Under the pieces are notes generated by a model. It was not told where the DNA came from, searched no databases, and saw only the letters and a list, made by a program, of their open reading frames with translations. A program made the position numbers and the translations under genes. DNA of 64,000 nucleotides from Phyllostachys edulis (Eukaryota > Streptophyta > Magnoliopsida > Poales > Poaceae), in the NCBI GenBank assembly GCA_036346405.1, contig CM070562.1:108328999-108392998 (forward strand), written 5' to 3'. Position 1 is the stretch's first letter. Each line of letters opens with the position of its first letter. Positions 1-12,004 of this stretch are shown piece after piece.

Positions 1-774
1 TTTTGATGCTGCGGTCTTCCGCGCCCGGTTCTGCCCCTCGGTAAGCCACGCGTGGTTCGTCCGGTCGAGGGGCAGTTGGGTCATTTCCGCCGCCTCGTGT
101 TGCCACAGATCTAGGCACCCTATTTCAGGTCATGGGGAAAGCCAAATACTAGCCAATTCGTGTGGATTGGAATTGGACGCTTCAAAGAAAGCGTAGCTAG
201 GCTAGACTGAGAGAGAGAGAGAGCGAGAGAGAGAGAGGCGGCCTTCCTCTCTCTACCTGTTGAGACTTGAGGCTGTCCGGGTTGCAGTTGCAGGGGAAGG
301 AGAGGAGAGGAGAGGAAAATTGGGTGAGGGGAAATTTGCTGCTGCTGCTTTGATAGCTCGCCTCATCTTCGTTTCTTGAATGTGTATGATCTTTTGGTCT
401 AAAGTGTGGTCTTGTACATGTCGTCCTTGTATATACTACATGCATTACATTGCATGACGGTTTTTTTTTTATAGTGCTTGTGCCTGCCTCCCTGTTGCTC
501 TGGCTTGTTCAAAGCTAGCCCTCTTGCTTTTGCTTTCTTGGTCTCTTACACTTGCCTTTTTTTCTTGCTGAGCTTACTGCAGGAGGGGCATGCAGGAGAG
601 TAAAATGGGGAGGAGGAGCTGAGGAGGAGGCGGCGGCATTGGAGGCGGCGAGGCCAGCCCAAAGGAGATTTGGCTGGGTGGGTCCGCCGCCCAGCTGAGG
701 AGAGGACGGGGATGAGGAGCTCCCACGTCAAAGGAGAGGGGAAAGCATAAAAGGGGAGCAGGGGAGAGGAGAGC
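1..774. other. upstream region of the putative ncRNA unit
   Basis: No supported coding sequence is visible. The stretch holds a (GA)n microsatellite at 209-238, pyrimidine-rich DNA around 480-560 and a purine-rich block from about 595 to 860. A TATA-like CATAAAAGG lies at 746-754. The short ORFs here are low-complexity (Ser, Pro and Leu runs) and look like chance frames. It may be a promoter for the transcript unit proposed downstream, which is inference only. Confidence 0.4.
209..238. repeat. (GA)n microsatellite
   Basis: Fifteen GA/GC dinucleotide steps, interrupted once by GC. GA tracts are common in plant promoters and 5-prime UTRs. Confidence 0.9.
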
Positions 775-779
775 TACAC

Positions 780-1400
780 AAGCCACACAAGCCAAAGCAA
801 GAGAAAGGAAGAAAGCGAGAAAAAAAGCTTCAGAAAGGAAGAAAGCGAGCAGGAGCAAGATATATAACAACTACAAGAGCTGAGAGCATCTGGTGCTTCC
901 ACCACCACCGTGCATTGTCTGCCCCCTCCTCCCTCTCTTTTTCCTTCTCCATTTTGTGTCTAGTGTCGTGTGTGAGTGGAGGTCAAGACTCAAGAGGTCG
1001 TGCTCTTCAACCAGGCCATGGCATTGCAAGAACAGGAAGAGGATGATGGTGATGATGGGGAGGAGGAAGATGAAGATGAGAGGGGATGATGATGATGAGG
1101 GTGTGGGTGTGGGGGAGCTGATTTCCCCTTGTCCTGAGGTGTGCTGTCCACCTGTCGAGTAGTAAGATATTGGCACAATAGGCTCAATCACTTTTTCTTT
1201 CTTTTGTTTTCCTTGTTTGCTGTGCTTGCTTTTTCTTCCTTCAATTCATTACATACTCTTTCTTGTGTAATTTCTTTTTGCTGTTGTTGGTGGTTTGCCT
1301 GCTTTAGAATGGAAGGAAAAAGATTGGCAAAAAAAGGGAAAAAAAGAACGAAAAAAGGAGCCGGGTGAAAGCATGGAAATCTCCTAGCTTGTCCTGTCCT
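780..1400 (+). ncRNA. putative long non-coding RNA carrying a miR171 target-mimic site
   Basis: This is a candidate transcript, placed by context rather than by RNA evidence. A TATA-like CATAAAAGG at 746-754 is followed by purine-rich leader-like DNA. No ORF in either strand looks like a protein: all are under 150 aa, low-complexity, and overlap in several frames. The reason for calling a ncRNA is the miR171 site at 1166-1190, described separately. Known mimic transcripts such as IPS1 are non-coding, capped and polyadenylated. Start, end, strand of transcription and splicing are all uncertain. A cryptic intron could remove the site, since pyrimidine-rich DNA follows it at 1191-1260. It could instead be the 5-prime UTR of a gene outside my recognition. 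Confidence 0.35.
1166..1190 (+). promoter_or_regulatory. miR171 endogenous target-mimic (eTM) site
   Basis: The arm GATATTGGCAC (1166-1176) pairs with miR171 positions 11-21. AATA (1177-1180) is an unpaired bulge. GGCTCAATCA (1181-1190) pairs with positions 1-10. All 21 bases pair with the GUG form of plant miR171 (known from rice and maize, recalled from memory). The only interruption sits exactly between positions 10 and 11, where AGO1 slicing would occur. This is the architecture of the IPS1-miR399 mimic, although IPS1 has a 3-nt bulge. The expected role is sequestering miR171 and so relieving GRAS-family (SCL6/HAM) targets. It is not a MIR171 precursor, because no mature-strand copy occurs nearby to form the hairpin. 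Confidence 0.85.
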
Positions 1401-1899
1401 CTTGTTGTGTTGTGTTTAACAGTGTTTGAGATCACCATGTGAGGTTCTGCTGCCCTTGTTTCAGCACGCACTGGTCTGGTGGATGAACCAGAGAATGAGT
1501 GAGCGGCACGCAGAGAGCGAGCACAAGCATATAATTGGTTGTGCTGGTTTGTGGTGCCATGATGAGTGTTCCAAACGTCCAGAAGCAAAGTCCAAGGAGA
1601 AGAATACGAAGAAAGGGGCGATGGATAACGGAGATGCAGCCCTCCATGCTTTCGCCAACCCTCCATGCGCTTTTAGCCGTTTCCATGCCTCCTCGCGCGC
1701 AGGCCGTGGGATCGGTGGACCTGTTGCTCGTTTAGCCTCCCGATTCCCTCTGCCTCTCTTGCCTGCTTCCCCATTTCATCGCCTCGGTTTGATCAAAGCT
1801 TGTGTCACTGTGTGTCTGTGGCTCTGCTCCAGCACCAGCCCAGGCATGCATAGCTAAGCTAGGAGAGAAGAGACTACAGCTGCTGTTACTCGCTGCAGC

Positions 1900-4800
1900 T
1901 GGGAGTACCCACCTGATCCGTGGGGCCGGCCATGTACGCGCGGCCCCCGCCGGTGCCGATGATGTCAATGATCATAAACACCGTCTGAGTTAAGACCCAT
2001 TGGTCGCCTGTCAGGCTTATAAACCTTTTTAGCGTGGGCCTAAACAGTGATTGTGAATGTGGACTGTACTGAAAATGAGCTCGGCGACAGCGACTCCTGC
2101 TGCCGCCCACTGCATCTGCATGTGAGCAAAATCAACAGGTGCGTGAGCTCAAACGCTAACCCTGCTAGCTTAGCTGCAGGGGCCGATCCGCACAATCGAA
2201 TGTGACATGAACGTAATCCTAACTGCTCAAGTGAGATTTGCATACCCAATTTCCTGGATCGTAGCTACCCTCCTAGCCCTTGATGCTTTACAATATTGCA
2301 CTGTATGGATACGGTTAGTATTCTGTATATGTGTACGTACATGGTATAGGCAGGTCACCGAGAACGCATGGGTTTGTGTCTCCGGATTGGTGTTTTGCTG
2401 TCTGGACTCTGGAACCCGGAAGGGGAGGAGGAGCTGGGGGGGGGGGCCTGGGAATTTGGAAATGGTGCGGTCGCATGCTGCTGGAAAGTTACTGCACTGT
2501 GGCGTTGCATTGGATTCTGCGGTGTTTGGTTAGCTTGGCTTGTATAAACAAACGGATACATGGAGAGTTCCAAGGGCGAGAGAGGCAAGGCTGGTCGTGT
2601 GGTGCGGATAGGCTGCCATGGCCATTGTCTGCGCTGGGCCAGTGGTCGTACGCGCGCGCTTGGATTTGGGAGATTTTGGTGGTAAAGTAGGGCGCGCACC
2701 GGCGTGTTTAAAGTTAAAAAGCGATCATCTGCTGCTATCTGTGACTGACCCTGAGAGAGAGAGAAGCAGAATGAGAAGAGTACAAGCGGCTAGGCAGCTA
2801 GCTAGCATTGCGCCCGTGCTATCAGGAAGCGGCCGTTTTCCTGCTGGTACTTGTGTCTTTTAGGAGCGGAGGGCGATGTAGGCCATTTGAACGGATTACA
2901 TTATTTAGAGGTGAAGTCATGAGTGCGTGTGTGATCTGTACCCACGGAATTTGCCATCTCCTTGTGCAGCAGCTCTTCTTAACATGCAGATGCAGGAAAC
3001 AATATGGTGACTGACTGGTTAAGTGTTAGCCAGTGAAGCCTCATACAGTTGAGACACTGATGCATCTGATATTCAGTAGTAAGTAACAAGTCATTGGCCA
3101 TTCCTGCTGTACTTGCCGCATTCCAACACAATCACTGGAGCATGTGAATTCTGCATGAATCTCGCAGAAATTGCATTCCCAAATAGACGCCGTATAAACA
3201 TTTTTCCTGGTTTCCATTGCAGCGCAGTACAAGTACACGCGCATGTGTTCAATCCAGTACTACGGTCTGAAAGGCTTGTTGGGGGGGGGGGGGGGGATCA
3301 TGCATGCATGGGCTACTGGGTTATTTGACGTGTGAAATTAAAATTTGTCAGGCTGGCTGGGACAAGCCACTGTAGCACGTATCGTTGCTAGCTGCCTGCA
3401 ACCCGTGTCGCCAAGTGACCACGAAAAATCTTCGCATCATTTCTCAATTGACTGCTGATTAGATGCGTGTACTATTTGCTCTGCGCAGGCACCTGTTCGC
3501 TCATGACCCATATTTGACGAAACACCACGAACTCTCCCTGCTGAGCCTTTGCCTTCCGTTGCACTGCATGCTGCTCAATGATTCAGCAAAATCTCGTCCC
3601 GGCAACGTGTAAAAGTTTTAGCTGAAATCGTGCAAAATGTATATAACATGTCGAAATTCCACTACGCTTTGATCCTTTATTGCCACGGGGCAACGTTCTT
3701 GCCTAGGAAGATTTGCGCTGCCGAGACGTTGCCTATTTTTCACCGGGAGGCCACCCGGCCGGCAGAAGAGACAGGAGGCGTGCACTGGTCATCACCGGCA
3801 AGTCGTGATCGATCGCGCGGCGGCGAGGCTATCCACGGGCCACGGTACGTTCACTACCTCCCACTTGCCCCCAACCATGGCGCGTGGCCGAACGGCCGAG
3901 CAGTGGTCACGCGGCGCACACGCACTTGTCGAAGAAAAGCATGCCTTGCACGCCAAAAATAGCCGAAACCAAGGTTGGTTGGTTGCTTCCTTGGATTGGC
4001 TTACCGACTGACGCGTACCAGGAGATGTCAAGAAGGCAAAACCGAAGCGCCGGTGATGCGCCGGTGATGGAGATAGACGGCGACTTTGTCTGTCGCCAGT
4101 AGGAGATGAATGGGTGGATGCAACGACTCAAGACCTAATTTTTTCGGCCAACTCGACTCGACCCATCGTCGTAGAGAGATCAAGATCCTATAGCTACAGA
4201 GAAAAGAGATCCATGCATAACAGTGTTTGTGATTAATTAGTGCAGCAACAATGACCTAATAATTGCGAAGCCATTAATAAAGGGAAAGTGGTGCCCTTCG
4301 TTATAGAGCAATGATGAGGGGCTGGGCCGGGTTAATCATGGCCTGGCGTGTTCAGCTGGGCCAAACGTAGCATATTTATTCCACTCCAATATCTGGCAAT
4401 TTGCTGATTTAGTTGCATGTCTATATATGCATCGATAACATATTGTGAACATCCAAAGCTATTTAGTGACATACTATGAAGATTCGAAATTATTGGTGGC
4501 ATATAGCAAATACACACACACACGCTTGCTCACAGTCGTCTGAAATTTTCTTAAAGCCCAATCACCTACCATTGCACAGTACTAAGTTTAAAATTGTATT
4601 ACCAAGTGACGCGCAATTTTAGCATAACTTTACTATAACCTCTAGTTTTTTTTTTGGTATTTGTAGGGTTCACCTAAATTTACTTTTGTCTAGTTTAGGA
4701 TTTTTTTTGTTTTGTTTTGTTTTTGTATTCGTAGAGTTAACCTATACTTACTTGGGAATTGCTATATAACTTCTGACAGTTTTTTGAAGCAAAAACTGTC

Positions 4801-4980
4801 ACTTTTCTGTTCGTTAGATGTACTATAAGATTCGTGTTGTAGAGCCTTGTAGAGGTTGAGGAGGATGTTGTCGAGGGATTCCTACGACTGCTTGGGGCAG
4901 AGGAGGATGTTGTCAACTAACTTTGCCTATATACTAAGCTTTTATACAGCACACCCAATTAAATACGAACCGCTCATTCT
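1900..4980. other. intergenic DNA with no recognised gene
   Basis: I see no exon chain or conserved protein. Short ORFs are scattered on both strands without splice logic. Notable content: a run of 16 G at 3281-3296, a duplicated GCGCCGGTGAT motif near 4050-4070, a short CA run near 4513-4523 and a duplicated GAGGAGGATGTTGTC near 4858-4915. Confidence 0.5.
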
Positions 4981-4983
4981 TTT

Positions 4984-5240
4984 TTGGTATATAATTTTAT
5001 TTTTTGTCTTTGTTTTTGCTCAGCCTCTCAAAGTACATACGGAGAACATAACGGGTTCACCACATTGCCGTATTTTGTTGGTATATAGTTTTATTTTTTG
5101 TCTTTATTTTTGCTCAACCTCTCAAAGTACATGTGAAGAACATGACAGGTTTACTACATTGCCGTATTTTGTTGGTATATAATTTTTTTTGTCTTTGTTT
5201 TTGCTCAATCTCTTAAAGTACATGTGAGATTTTGAATCAT
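4984..5240. repeat. 94-bp tandem repeat, about 2.5 copies
   Basis: The phrase TTGGTATATA followed by a T-rich stretch, GTCTTTG and TTTTTGCTCA recurs at 4984, 5078 and 5172, giving an exact 94-bp period. Copies differ by scattered substitutions and a deletion in the T-run of the third. AT-rich and non-coding in all frames. Confidence 0.8.
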
Positions 5241-5520
5241 GTGATGAAAATATGAGTTATTAAGACTTTCAAGAATAATAATAGTGAACAAGAAGCAAAA
5301 TTACAAAAATAATTTACTGCAATTTATTTTTAATGGAGTTGTAATTTTTTTTGTCTTTGTATTTGCTCAATATCTCAAATCACATGTGAGATTTTGAATC
5401 TTATGATGGAAATATGAGTTATTAAGACTTTCAAGAAAAATTATAGTGACCAAGAACCAAAATTACATAAATAGTTTATTGTAATTTTTGTATAATGGAG
5501 TTGTAAATAAACTTTTAAAA
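5191..5520. repeat. 162-bp tandem duplication overlapping the 94-bp array
   Basis: The block beginning GTCTTTG at 5191 recurs at 5353. It runs through CATGTGAGATTTTGAATC, a shared ATGAGTTATTAAGACTTTC and a shared TAATGGAGTTGTAA. It continues the 94-bp array but with a longer unit. Confidence 0.75.
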
Positions 5521-7948
5521 TATGACAGTTTTTAACAGAGAAAACATGTGAATTCTGTGTAGACAGACCCTATTTACTTCTGTCTAGTTCAGAATTATGT
5601 TTGTTTTCTTTTTGTATTCGTAGAGTTCACCTAGATTTACTTTTGCCTAGTTTAGAATTTTCCAACATAACAAAAACAGAAACCTTTGGATGTTGATCTA
5701 ACGTACCAAAAAAAGTGACTGGGTTTTAAGAAAACTCGTAGCTTAGTTGGCCCCATACACACACACACACACACATATACATACACACACACACACACAC
5801 ACATATATATAGTGCTAACATCTCATGTGACTGCGCAAAAGTTAACAATCATATCTACTAGGCAGTACCGTTACGCTGCGCCCAGACTGTGAACGCGCCT
5901 GTTTGGCAAAAAATTAACAGATGAAGGACATCGTAGGAGAAGAGTTTAAAATATGCTAAGGTATCAACTGTAGTCATATCTATGGAACCGAAGGCACATG
6001 AATAAGCATGTAAATACATACATCAAATGAATTAAGCAGTAAATAAAATGAGCTTACCCCATTGATGAGCATGTTTTTTTGACCCGCCAACCTATGCATA
6101 GGCCAGGACATTTGTTTGGAGTTCCCTGGCAACATAGACATTGCTCAGATATGGCCTGTATGGCTTGGTTCATGTACCTATTAATATGGATTGATTGCAA
6201 AAGTAATATTATTATATTACTATTCTTTGAAAAGGCAACTTTTTTTTGGTAGTTCAACAAAATAAGCATTTTTCATAACCTTTATACCTGGATAATCAAA
6301 TATTTACAGGCGTACATGCTTCAACAGTCCATGCTGCACTTGCCCAACAGGAACAATATTTAGTCTAATCAAACGATCTGATCAAGAAGGAAAACTGAGG
6401 CAAATGGTAATATAAAAATGATTGACATGATCTAGCGGTATGGTTCAACCCTGCAGATAATAAATCATTAGATGGCCGAAATTTAAACACACCCAGGCAT
6501 TCTTATTTGTTTGGAATGGTGCAATTACAACAACAATAGTTGTTTTGACTATAAATGGAAGTTAAGGCACAATATAGAAGATTATTTTGCGGGAAAGGTC
6601 CTAGGGAAGAGTTATAGACATCATAAACTAAGAGAGATTAGCTGTGAGCAGAGTAGGTTATGCTTAGCCTAAAAGCATCATAACCAAAATATACAAAGGT
6701 TTGATGCATAAATGCATGTTATGAGTTGAGGAACTCAATGGCTTTAAAATTTTTTTTGAGGAACTCAGTAACCATGTAAGCAAATTTATAGTCTGTATTC
6801 CTAACCAAAAGGAATTATAGTTTGCACAACACGATGAGCAAGGTGTCTGAATTAGCGCGTAGTCTAGCACCAATTCTGAAACATGACTTTTATCATAACA
6901 CAAATAAAGGAGGACATCACAGGATAAGAAGTAAAAATATGCTAAGGCATCAACTGTAGGCATATCTATGGAACCGAAGGCATATGGATCTCTTTGTAAT
7001 ACTTTATATAAATGACCGATCAAAACGGTAACATCTACATGCCGATAGCAACATAACACAACAACGAAATTAGCACAGGGAACTACGACAATAACTTTAT
7101 GCCAAATAATGTTGTCTGCAACGTAGTAGCATCATTGGAAAGAGATCACTAAAACGTATTCAAAAAACATCTTCGAAAAAGAATAAGTAAGAAACACACA
7201 GAACATCTAAGAATTGTACATCGGCGAACATATCAAAGATTATTGTGTACATCGGCTATATTCTATAAGCAAACAATAACAAGCAACCAATAAAGTTTGA
7301 GGCATCAGAAAGTTATTCTAGAAGAAAACCTACATATTTGTTGCAGACGATTTTAAAAGAACACTCCTCACATCGTTGTTGACTTTTTTTTGGCCAGACG
7401 GCGGAGACTTATAGAAAGTTTTTTTGTTTGTTGAATTTGCATTCGGTAGCCTATAGCCTAATGTGAGCAGGAAAAAGGGTCGTATCCACGATACAATATG
7501 TTATCAACAAATTCAATAAATTAGGAAAAAGGAGGCTAAACAATTCAAGAGGTTGGTTACTGCAGAGAGTAATTACCAATGTAGTCTACCTAAGTAATTT
7601 GTAAATATGGTTAGATCTAGAAAAATTGCTGAATTAACAAAGATGATATAAAGCTGATAAAAAGTCCATGATATAAAAGTGCTAAACATGATATGAACTA
7701 CAAAAGCAAGACTCACCTCTTACAGGACGACAGACTTTGCCATTGATATAATGAATTGCAAAAGACCCGAGAAAGTAGTTAAAATGGTAAGATAAACAAG
7801 ACGAGCAGGATGTCTTTGAAGGCTATGAAATCTTTGGGAGCAGGATTAAATGCAATGGAGAGGAACTCACCTCTTTAGCATTCAAAAGTTTGATTATTTT
7901 GTAGTTTAGTTAATAGTGTGAAAGAAGGATTGTATACAAGATTCAACA
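5512..7948. other. AT-rich intergenic DNA with a dispersed ~75-bp repeat
   Basis: No supported gene. A block around 5920-6000 (GGACATCG, then ATATGCTAAGG and ATCTATGGAACCGAAGGCA) recurs in the same orientation at about 6910-6985, 990 bp away. A 131-codon reverse frame at 6664-7059 overlaps the second copy but has no recognisable domain or splice context, so I do not call it a gene. Confidence 0.5.
5755..5811. repeat. compound (CA)n/(TA)n microsatellite
   Basis: Two CA runs separated by TATACAT and ending in a TA run. Confidence 0.9.
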
Positions 7949-8443
7949 AATGACTGACTTGTTCATCGCAGAGAGTGAGAGATCATTGGATCAAGTAACT
8001 ATAGTCAATATGAACTTCTACAAGATGCACTCCTCAGAGAGCTAGGCACTGGAACAGTGATTGTTTTTTTTCCTAAGGAACTTTTTTGGTAGCTGGAAAG
8101 GATTGATGAGATAATAATACATTTACTTATTAGTAAACTAAATGCATATGTATGTAGTGGAAATTTCTATTGAAGCATCTAAGAAAAGATAGTTATTCAA
8201 GATATTGCGTAGGTCTGAAAAAAGAAAGAATCATCGGTGTAGCAATCATCAAGCCTAAGCATAATCATAGGGAAAATGCTTCAATATACTGGTGAATAAA
8301 ATAAATTTTAGTGAAATGCAGATTATTTAATTGTATGGCAATGAAGAAACGAATGTCCAAGATATCGAACTCAAATTGTAACTATATAAAGTGACATTTT
8401 TTTTCTTGAAACTCTATAACAAATTGCTCTGCGTAAGAGAGAA
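7949..8443. repeat. ~500-bp tandem duplication, copy 1
   Basis: Starts AATGACTGACTTGTTC and ends around TGCTCTGCGTAAGAG. It matches 8455-8946 almost throughout at an offset of 506 bp, with about a dozen scattered substitutions or small indels (roughly 96% by eye). Non-coding. Confidence 0.85.
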
Positions 8444-8454
8444 ATCTGAGGACG

Positions 8455-8946
8455 AATGACTGACTTGTTCATCGCAGAGAGTGAGAGATCATTGGATCAA
8501 GTAACTCTAGTCAATATGAACTTCTACAAGATGCACTCCTCAGAGAGCTAGGCACTGGAATAGTGATTTTTTTTTCTAAGGAACTTTTTTGGTAGCTGGA
8601 AAGGATTGATGAGATAATAATACATTTACTTAGCAGTAAACTAAATGCATATGTATGTAGTGGAAATTTCTGTCGAAGCATCTAAGAAAACATAGTTATT
8701 CAAGATACTGCGTAGGTCTGAAAAAAGAAAAAATCATCGGTGTAGCAATCATCAAGCCTAAGCATAATCATAGGGAAATGCTTCAATATACTGGTGAATC
8801 AAATAAATTTTAGTGAAATGCAGATTATTTAATTGTTTGGCAATGAATAAATGAATGTCCAAGATATCGAACTCAAATTGTAACTATATAAAGTGACAAA
8901 AAAATTCCGAAACTCTATAACAAATTGCTCTGCGTAAGAGAAATCG
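8455..8946. repeat. ~500-bp tandem duplication, copy 2
   Basis: Second copy of the block at 7949-8443, directly adjacent and in the same orientation. Differences include a shorter T-run near 8565 and an A-run replacing the T-run near 8898. Adjacent direct placement points to a segmental tandem duplication rather than two transposon insertions. Confidence 0.85.
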
Positions 8947-9848
8947 AGGAGGTTTAAGCATCTGATCGGCAATGGCGGCATGATGGAGCCAGAGCTAGGG
9001 CAAGAAGCCAAGAAGGCGAGGAAAAGAAGTCGAGCTCCTTGTTGCGGAACTCCTGACGAACCCTCGAATCGCTTGATAAGCTTTGACTTCATTATTGGTA
9101 TTGCCGCTCTTGGCCGAGCCGGTGCTCCCGGTTCTTGATGGCCCAATCCTCGTTCACCTTCCACTTCTTCAACACCGCTCTCGCACAAACGACAATGGGG
9201 TGGGGGCGGGTGGCGGAGTCTTGAAATGGCGCGGGGCATGAAGGAAGGCGTCGGTCAGCAGCGTTCGAAGGAGGATCGTCGACGGGGCTTCATGGTGGAA
9301 GCAGAGCGTCGAAGCAGCGTCTGAAGGAGGACGCGCCAATGGGGCCAGCGGAGTGGAAGGAGAGGAGAGGAGGGAGGGGAGGCAGCGGTGCAAGTAGCAA
9401 AGCGAGGAGCGGTGGCGCGGGACCTAGCGAGAGAGAGGAGAGATCGAAGGGGAGAGAGGAGCGGGTCTAGGGCTTGCACTGGGACGCTGGCGCGATCTGG
9501 AGCATCAAGGCAAAGATCCAACAGGCGATTTCGTCAGGGCGACGTGGTGCGTGCGGAGCCACGTCTTGCCAGTGCGCGCTGCGGCTTGGATCCGACGGCG
9601 CAGAGCGGCTTCCGGGGCGATTCGACGATTGGTTTTTTTCAGCCGACGTGGCTACGCTGGTTGCTCGGTGTTTTACTCCGCTATAATAAGAGTAATATTT
9701 CCTTCCAGAAAACTTGTAACGAAATTTCGAATTCCGGGATGTGCATGAACTCGCCAGTTACACGACAAAGACACATGCAGCCCGGTGTACCGATTTTTAT
9801 CCTGAGATCGAGCACTCTCCACCAACCAAACGCCGAGCCAAACCAAAC
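8947..9848. other. GC-rich region upstream of PTC52-like gene
   Basis: Composition switches abruptly from AT-rich to GC-rich at about 8950. The reverse strand at about 9100-9200 reads as a short Lys/Trp/Glu-rich peptide (VLKKWKVNEDWAIKNREHR), which may be a gene or transposon remnant. I cannot place it in a family. The last ~150 bp before the ATG at 9849 presumably include the 5-prime UTR. No clear TATA box was found. Confidence 0.35.
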
Positions 9849-12004
9849 ATGACGCCTCCTACCACAGTACCGATGTCCTCTCTCCTCCTCCTCCCCGTCT
9901 GCTCCACCGCAACTCCACGTCTCAAGAACCCGACGGCGACAGCGGCAGCAGCAGCAGCAGCAGCCAATGGCGTTCGGTGGCCGGGAGGTGGGATCAGGAG
10001 GCGGAGGCAGCTCGGGAGGTGCTGGGCGGCGGTGGTGGAGGAGGCCGGCGCGCAGGAGGACGGCGTGCTGCTCCCCAAGGAGGGAGACGAGGCGGCGGCG
10101 GCCGCGGCGGAGCGGTATGACTGGAGGGATGAGTGGTACCCGCTGTACCTGTCCAAGGAAGTGCCCGATGACGCGGCGCTCCCGCTCACCGTGTTCGACC
10201 GGCAGCTCGTGCTTTACCGCGACGCCGATGGCGTGCTCCGCTGCCACGAGGACCGGTGCCCGCACAGGTGCCTCCATCTCTCTCCCTGCTTGATTTTACT
10301 ATGCTGCTTCTTGAATCTTGATTCTTGATAATTATGTCTTTCTTTTGCTGTGAGTGAGGCAGTGAGCGATCACGCGTGTGACTGTGTCGTCACGGTTTAG
10401 CTTGAGCTGAACCTCAGTCGGATTCGGCTCAAGATGAAAGATCTACACTGTTCGAGTTGAACAATTGTAATTGAATCCGCCTCGATCCGCGCAGAACTAG
10501 TAAAAGACAAAGCACAAATTAATGTTCGATAGAATTGTCGTTGCCATCAACTTCCATAACTGGGCCTTTTGACCTTTCGTCTCAGTTGGAGACCGTAATC
10601 CTATCTATAGCTTGTCAATTCAAAGGTCATATGCATGATCTAACTTGTAGGCATGCTCATCGATCAGGTTAGCAAAGCTGTCAGAAGGGCAGCTTGTTGA
10701 TGGCAAGCTGGAGTGCCTCTACCATGGCTGGCAGTTCGACGGGCAGGGCAAGTGCGTCAAGATACCACAGGTACAACATCTACGCTCTACGCATCGCTTC
10801 ATAGTTGGTACTACTCAGAGACAAGCAAGGTAAGAATCATATCACACCGATGGATAAATATATATGCTTTGCATGCATGCTGCAGCTGCCTGAGGGCGCC
10901 AAGATCCCCCGGAACGCGTGCGCGCGCAACTACGAGGTGCGGGACTCGCAGGGGGTGGTGTGGGTGTGGGTGTCGGACGCGAACCCGCCCGACGAGCGGA
11001 GGCTGCCGTGGTTCGAGCCGTACGCGCGGCCGGGCTTCACGGACCTCTCCACCGTGCACGAGCTCCCCTACGACCACTCCATCCTCCTCGAGAACCTCAT
11101 GGACCCCGCCCACGTCCCCATCTCCCACGACCGCACCGACTGGACGGCCAAGCGCGAGGACGCGCAGCCGCTCTTCTTCGAGGTCACCGAGCGCACCGCG
11201 CGCGGCTTCGCGGGCTACTGGGGCCGCACGAGCACGCCGCACCTCCGCAACCTCCTCCGCTTCGAGGCGCCCTGCGTGCTCACCAACACGCTCGAGTTCG
11301 TCGACAAGGACGGCAAGGAGCAGTGCTTCTCCGCCCACTTCCTCTGCCGCCCCGCCGGCCAGGGCAGGTCCATGCTCCTCGTCCGCTTCGGCTCCACCTC
11401 CAGGTCTCCGCTCGCCAAGGTGTTCCCCGCCTGGTACTTCCACCAGAACGCGTGCAAGGTGTTCGAGCAGGACATGGGCTTCCTCTCCTCGCAGAACGAG
11501 GTGCTGCTCCGGGAGAAGGTGCCCACCAAGGAGCTCTACCTCAACCTCCGGTCGTCGGACACCTGGGTGGCGGAGTACCGGAGGTGGATGGACCGGGCCG
11601 GGCACGGCATGCCCTACTACTTCGGCCACAGCAGCCTGTCGCCGCCGCCCGTGCCGGCCGTCGTGGAGCAGGCGCCGGCGGGGGCGGTCGCGGGGATCTC
11701 GGCGTCGTTCCCGGCCAAGGGCGGCATCGGCACGCAGCACGCGCCCAACCCGACCAACAGGTACTTTCGCCACGTCGTGCACTGCAAGGGGTGCAGGGCG
11801 ACCGTCAAGAAGTACACCTCCTTGAAGAACGTTTTTGCAGCCCTCGCCGCGGCGGCTGCGGCCGCGGCCATCCTGGCGGTGACCAGGCAGTGGAAGGCCG
11901 TCTTGCTGGCGGCCGCTGCCGTGCTCGTCGCGGCGTCATATGCGTGTGGCTCGGTGGTTTCTTTGATTACAACCAACTTTATTAGGACACATCGAAGACT
12001 GTAA
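9849..12004 (+). CDS. PTC52: PTC52-like Rieske oxygenase, chloroplast inner envelope (3 exons, 546 aa)
   Basis: Exons are 9849-10267, 10668-10770 and 10886-12004. They join with GT/AG introns and total 1641 nt, closing in frame. The N-terminus (Ser/Ala/Arg-rich, with a poly-Ala run from a GCA repeat) looks like a chloroplast transit peptide. The Rieske [2Fe-2S] ligands are C137-P-H139 and C156-L-Y-H159-G-W. The mononuclear iron site is the block N244-L-M-D247-P-A-H250-V-P-I-S-H255. A C-terminal CxxC (C474-K-G-C477) is followed by two hydrophobic segments that should anchor it in the envelope. The motifs and order match PTC52 (Arabidopsis At4g25650 type), a relative of pheophorbide a oxygenase and TIC55. 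It differs from PAO in its specific linker sequences. PTC52 has been tied to protochlorophyllide handling at the inner envelope; the substrate here is inferred. An alternative start is the ATG at 9873. The gene converges on the SERINC gene, with about 560 bp between stop codons. Confidence 0.93.
9943..9965 (+). repeat. (GCA)n trinucleotide run in the transit-peptide region
   Basis: In-frame repeat encoding a poly-Ala run in the predicted plastid transit peptide of the PTC52-like protein. Such runs vary in length between alleles. Confidence 0.8.

Noticed and set aside
470..605. Possible MIR528-like hairpin (GGGGCATGCAGGAGAG near 586 and TGCCTGCCTCCCTG near 480)
   Set aside because: The sequence does not match mature miR528, the arm order is reversed relative to known precursors, and pairing between the arms is weak.
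1100..1260. The miR171-like site could be a MIR171 precursor or a normal GRAS target
   Set aside because: No complementary arm for a hairpin is present nearby, and there is no GRAS reading frame; the bulge shifts the frame that would encode the conserved target peptide.
10713..11825. Long 370-codon Arg/Ser-rich forward ORF and a 323-codon reverse ORF (10811-11782)
   Set aside because: Both are GC-rich shadow frames of the PTC52-like exon 3; composition is biased and no domains are present.
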